From contig JAIUOD010000003.1 of the NCBI GenBank assembly GCA_020161405.1, forward strand, positions 62,001-126,000: a DNA stretch of 64,000 nt. Reading direction: 5' to 3'. The notes beneath the pieces are model-generated. The model ran no database searches, was not told where the DNA came from, and saw only the letters and a program-made list of their open reading frames with translations. How positions within the stretch are numbered: the stretch's first letter is position 1; each line of letters opens with the position of its first letter. Origin of the DNA: Pseudomonadota bacterium (GTDB lineage Bacteria; Pseudomonadota; Alphaproteobacteria; Caulobacterales; Aquidulcibacteraceae). The position numbers and the translations under genes are program-made. Shown in pieces: positions 61,972-64,000 of this stretch.

Positions 61972-62634
61972 ATGAAAATTATAAATAAAATAATCCTGAG
62001 TTTTTCGTGCGTTTTTCTTTTATCTTCACCTGTTATGGCTTCAAGAATAATAATTGAAGGCAAAGCAGAAGGCACGCAAATCGACGTATCCTCTAGCTTA
62101 AATGCATTTGAAGCATTGGGTAGCGAAAATATTGCGATACGCGATAATGCCATTGCAACAATAATTAGAAATCCCGAACTTTATAATCCAACAGTTTTTT
62201 ACAAATTAGCAGAAATATTATTTCTGCAAGGCAAAAAAGATGATGCCATGTTTTGGTTTTATTCAGGACAATTGCGCGCAAGATATGATGCAAATCGATG
62301 TGCAGATGAAACGGCACGTTCGGCAGTTTCGGTTTTAAACGAAAATTACGGCCAACAAATTAATAAATATGCTTTCGAAGATTTAGATAAATTTGAAAAG
62401 ATAATGACTAAAGTTATCGAATTCGATAAAAATACCAAGCATTTGTACGATCAAAGATGGATAAACCTTCATGGAATGGGCGCAATGATGGATGAATTGG
62501 GGGATAAGAAGGCGCAAAGTCGTATTCGAAGCCTGCCAATTGATGAATGGGCCAAAATCTCCGAAAAAACCCGCAATGAATATTTTGAAGGCTTTAAAGA
62601 TGCCATGAAGCAAATTCGTGGAGATAAAAAGTAA
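61972..62634 (+). CDS. Unknown exported protein, 220 residues
   Basis: Signal peptide MKIINKIILSFSCVFLLSSP, cut after VMA, then a helical mature part with YKLAEILFLQGKKDDAMFWF and YSGQLRARYDANRCAD, which reads like a TPR/Sel1-type helical pair. The segment FWFYSGQLRARYDANRC also occurs in uncharacterised proteins I have seen in other proteobacteria, but no role is known. GAGG lies 8 bases before the ATG. Confidence 0.65.
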   Translation: MKIINKIILSFSCVFLLSSPVMASRIIIEGKAEGTQIDVSSSLNAFEALGSENIAIRDNAIATIIRNPELYNPTVFYKLAEILFLQGKKDDAMFWFYSGQLRARYDANRCADETARSAVSVLNENYGQQINKYAFEDLDKFEKIMTKVIEFDKNTKHLYDQRWINLHGMGAMMDELGDKKAQSRIRSLPIDEWAKISEKTRNEYFEGFKDAMKQIRGDKK

Positions 62635-62761
62635 AAACCGTTTATACCCATATATTTCAGTAAGATATTTTGCGCATTTTTATAAATACTGCTAGGCTGA
62701 TTTTTCGATTCTGTGGCGCTTAAAAGCGGTCGTAAATCAACAAATATGATGGGTAAAACAA

Positions 62762-64000
62762 TTGTCAGAAGATAATAGTGATAACGAACAAACAATTGAA
62801 AATGAAAATTTGCCACCAAATGATGGCGGGGGGCGTCCACCAATAGAAGAAGATGGTATCGAGCCGGTTTCTATCGAAGATGAATTAAAATCATCCTATC
62901 TTGATTACGCCATGAGTGTGATTGTTTCGCGCGCGCTTCCTGATGCGCGTGACGGCTTGAAACCTGTGCATCGTCGTATTTTGTATGCGATGTATGATGT
63001 TGGCTTCACGCCTGATAAAAAATACGTCAAATCTGCGCAATCTGTTGGCGAAGTAATGGGTAAATATCACCCACATGGTGATAGTGCGATTTATGACGCT
63101 TTGGTTCGTATGGCGCAACCATTTTCAATGTCTTTGCCACTTATTGACGGGCAGGGGAATTTTGGTTCGGTTGATGGCGATCCGCCTGCGGCAATGCGTT
63201 ATACGGAATCAAAACTTGCCAAAACGGCAATTCCTTTACTTGACGAATTGCACGAAAATACCGTTGATTTTGTTGACAATTATGATGGTTCATATTCCGA
63301 ACCATCGGTATTACCTGCAAAATATCCAAACCTTTTAGTGAATGGTGCAGGTGGTATTGCGGTTGGTATGGCAACCAATATCCCGCCACATAATTTGGGC
63401 GAAGTTTGTAATGCCGCACTTTTATTACTTGAACAACCAGAGGCAACAGACCAGGAAATTCTTGAAATAATCCCTGGCCCTGATTTTCCAACTGGTGCAC
63501 AAATTGTTGGGCGTGCTGGCGCGCGTAAAGGCTTGCTTGAAGGTCGTGGTTCGGTTGTTATGCGTGCAAAAACCGATGTTGAAAAAATCCGCGGCGACCG
63601 CGAGGCGATAATTGTTCACGAAATCCCATACCAAGTTAATAAAGCATCGATGATTGAAAAAATCGCCGAATTGGTGCGCGATAAAAGGGTTGAAGGCATT
63701 TCTGCGATACGCGATGAATCTGATCGCCGTGGTATGCGTGTTGTTATCGAAATTAAGCGCGATGCAACTGCTGATGTGGTTTTAAATCAATTATATCGCT
63801 TAACACCGCTTCAAACTTCTTTTGGCGTGAATATGTTGGCATTGGTTGATAGATTGCCAATCCAAATGAATGTTCGCAGCATGTTGCAAGTATTCTTGCG
63901 CTTCCGCGAAACTGTAATCACAAATCGCACACGCTATAGATTGTCTAAAGCGCGCGATAGGGGGCATGATTTGGTTGGTTTGGCGATTGCTGTTGCCAAT
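62762..64000 (+). CDS. gyrA: DNA gyrase subunit A, 3' part missing
   Basis: First 413 codons of GyrA. Start is TTG at 62762; no in-frame ATG, GTG or TTG is better. The first 40 residues are an acidic Asn/Glu-rich extension ([20 protein letters not shown]) before the conserved [20 protein letters not shown]. Catalytic Tyr147 is in [10 protein letters not shown]. The quinolone region [20 protein letters not shown] keeps Ser108 and Asp112, equivalent to E. coli Ser83 and Asp87, the susceptible type. The gene runs off the right edge (family about 850-900). Confidence 0.96.
   Translation, partial: MSEDNSDNEQTIENENLPPNDGGGRPPIEEDGIEPVSIEDELKSSYLDYAMSVIVSRALPDARDGLKPVHRRILYAMYDVGFTPDKKYVKSAQSVGEVMGKYHPHGDSAIYDALVRMAQPFSMSLPLIDGQGNFGSVDGDPPAAMRYTESKLAKTAIPLLDELHENTVDFVDNYDGSYSEPSVLPAKYPNLLVNGAGGIAVGMATNIPPHNLGEVCNAALLLLEQPEATDQEILEIIPGPDFPTGAQIVGRAGARKGLLEGRGSVVMRAKTDVEKIRGDREAIIVHEIPYQVNKASMIEKIAELVRDKRVEGISAIRDESDRRGMRVVIEIKRDATADVVLNQLYRLTPLQTSFGVNMLALVDRLPIQMNVRSMLQVFLRFRETVITNRTRYRLSKARDRGHDLVGLAIAVAN

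Noticed and set aside
1..64000. tRNA, rRNA, CRISPR arrays, prophage and transposase genes
   Set aside because: Intergenic gaps were read on both strands; no cloverleaf, repeat-spacer array or mobile-element enzyme was found.

Overview
The window reads as one contiguous piece of chromosome from an AT-rich alphaproteobacterium (by eye about 40% G+C). Gene content and order point to that class: nadA-nadB-nadC, ddl-ftsQ-ftsA, gph/glmU side by side, a DnaJ-like protein divergent from pdxH, two DUF2336 proteins, an Hpt protein, and two LexA boxes of the alphaproteobacterial GAAC-N7-GAAC type. A Caulobacterales/Hyphomonadaceae-like lineage is my best guess, but the order cannot be fixed from sequence alone. 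No rRNA, tRNA, CRISPR array, phage or IS transposase gene was seen. Several genes appear to start with TTG.

Layout. 1-3.1 kb: de novo NAD synthesis operon (nadA, nadB, nadC; nadC runs off the left edge). 3.1-11.7 kb: HD hydrolase, universal stress protein, two GNAT acetyltransferases, a small membrane protein behind a strong promoter/operator, queF, an APC amino-acid permease and a Tat-type amidase. 11.7-16.2 kb: a soluble chemoreceptor, then four secreted cysteine-containing proteins that look paralogous, two with glycine zippers. 16.4-21.8 kb: a KamA/EpmB radical SAM enzyme, metC, sseA, a Nudix hydrolase, a DnaJ-like protein and pdxH. 21.9-30.1 kb: acyl-CoA synthetase and flavin-fold partner, MBL hydrolase, MDR oxidoreductase, ychF, an LprI-like protein and a YgiB/YgiC-like pair. 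30.4-33.6 kb: ddl-ftsQ-ftsA, the rump of a dcw cluster with no ftsZ after it. 33.6-39.6 kb: acyltransferase, then a metal-uptake operon (DUF2946-like, TonB receptor, PepSY membrane protein, PCu(A)C chaperone), probably for copper. 40-48.7 kb: a conserved 66-residue protein, gph, glmU-rpiA, gor, then the glutathione-dependent formaldehyde pathway (frmA and fghA) interrupted by a DUF4236 gene and an orphan HicB-like gene framed by a 15-base inverted repeat. 48.8-56.3 kb: cysK, rnhB, two DUF2336 proteins flanking an Hpt protein and NAD kinase, and a probable outer-membrane protein. 56.3-64 kb: uvrA and a lipoprotein-ssb unit, each with a LexA box, a CAP-domain protein, a GFA-family protein, two unknown exported proteins, and the 5' part of gyrA.

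How the genes fit together. gor, frmA and fghA together make and use glutathione for formaldehyde removal. The 39.6-34.9 kb operon carries metal across the outer membrane, acts at the inner membrane and holds copper in the periplasm. uvrA and ssb are tied together by SOS control. nadABC and nadK supply NAD and NADP. The least explained parts are the four-gene secreted family at 13.4-16.2 kb, the HicB-like module at 47.35-47.78 kb, the DUF2336/Hpt cluster, and a 29-residue lipoprotein gene between gor and frmA.
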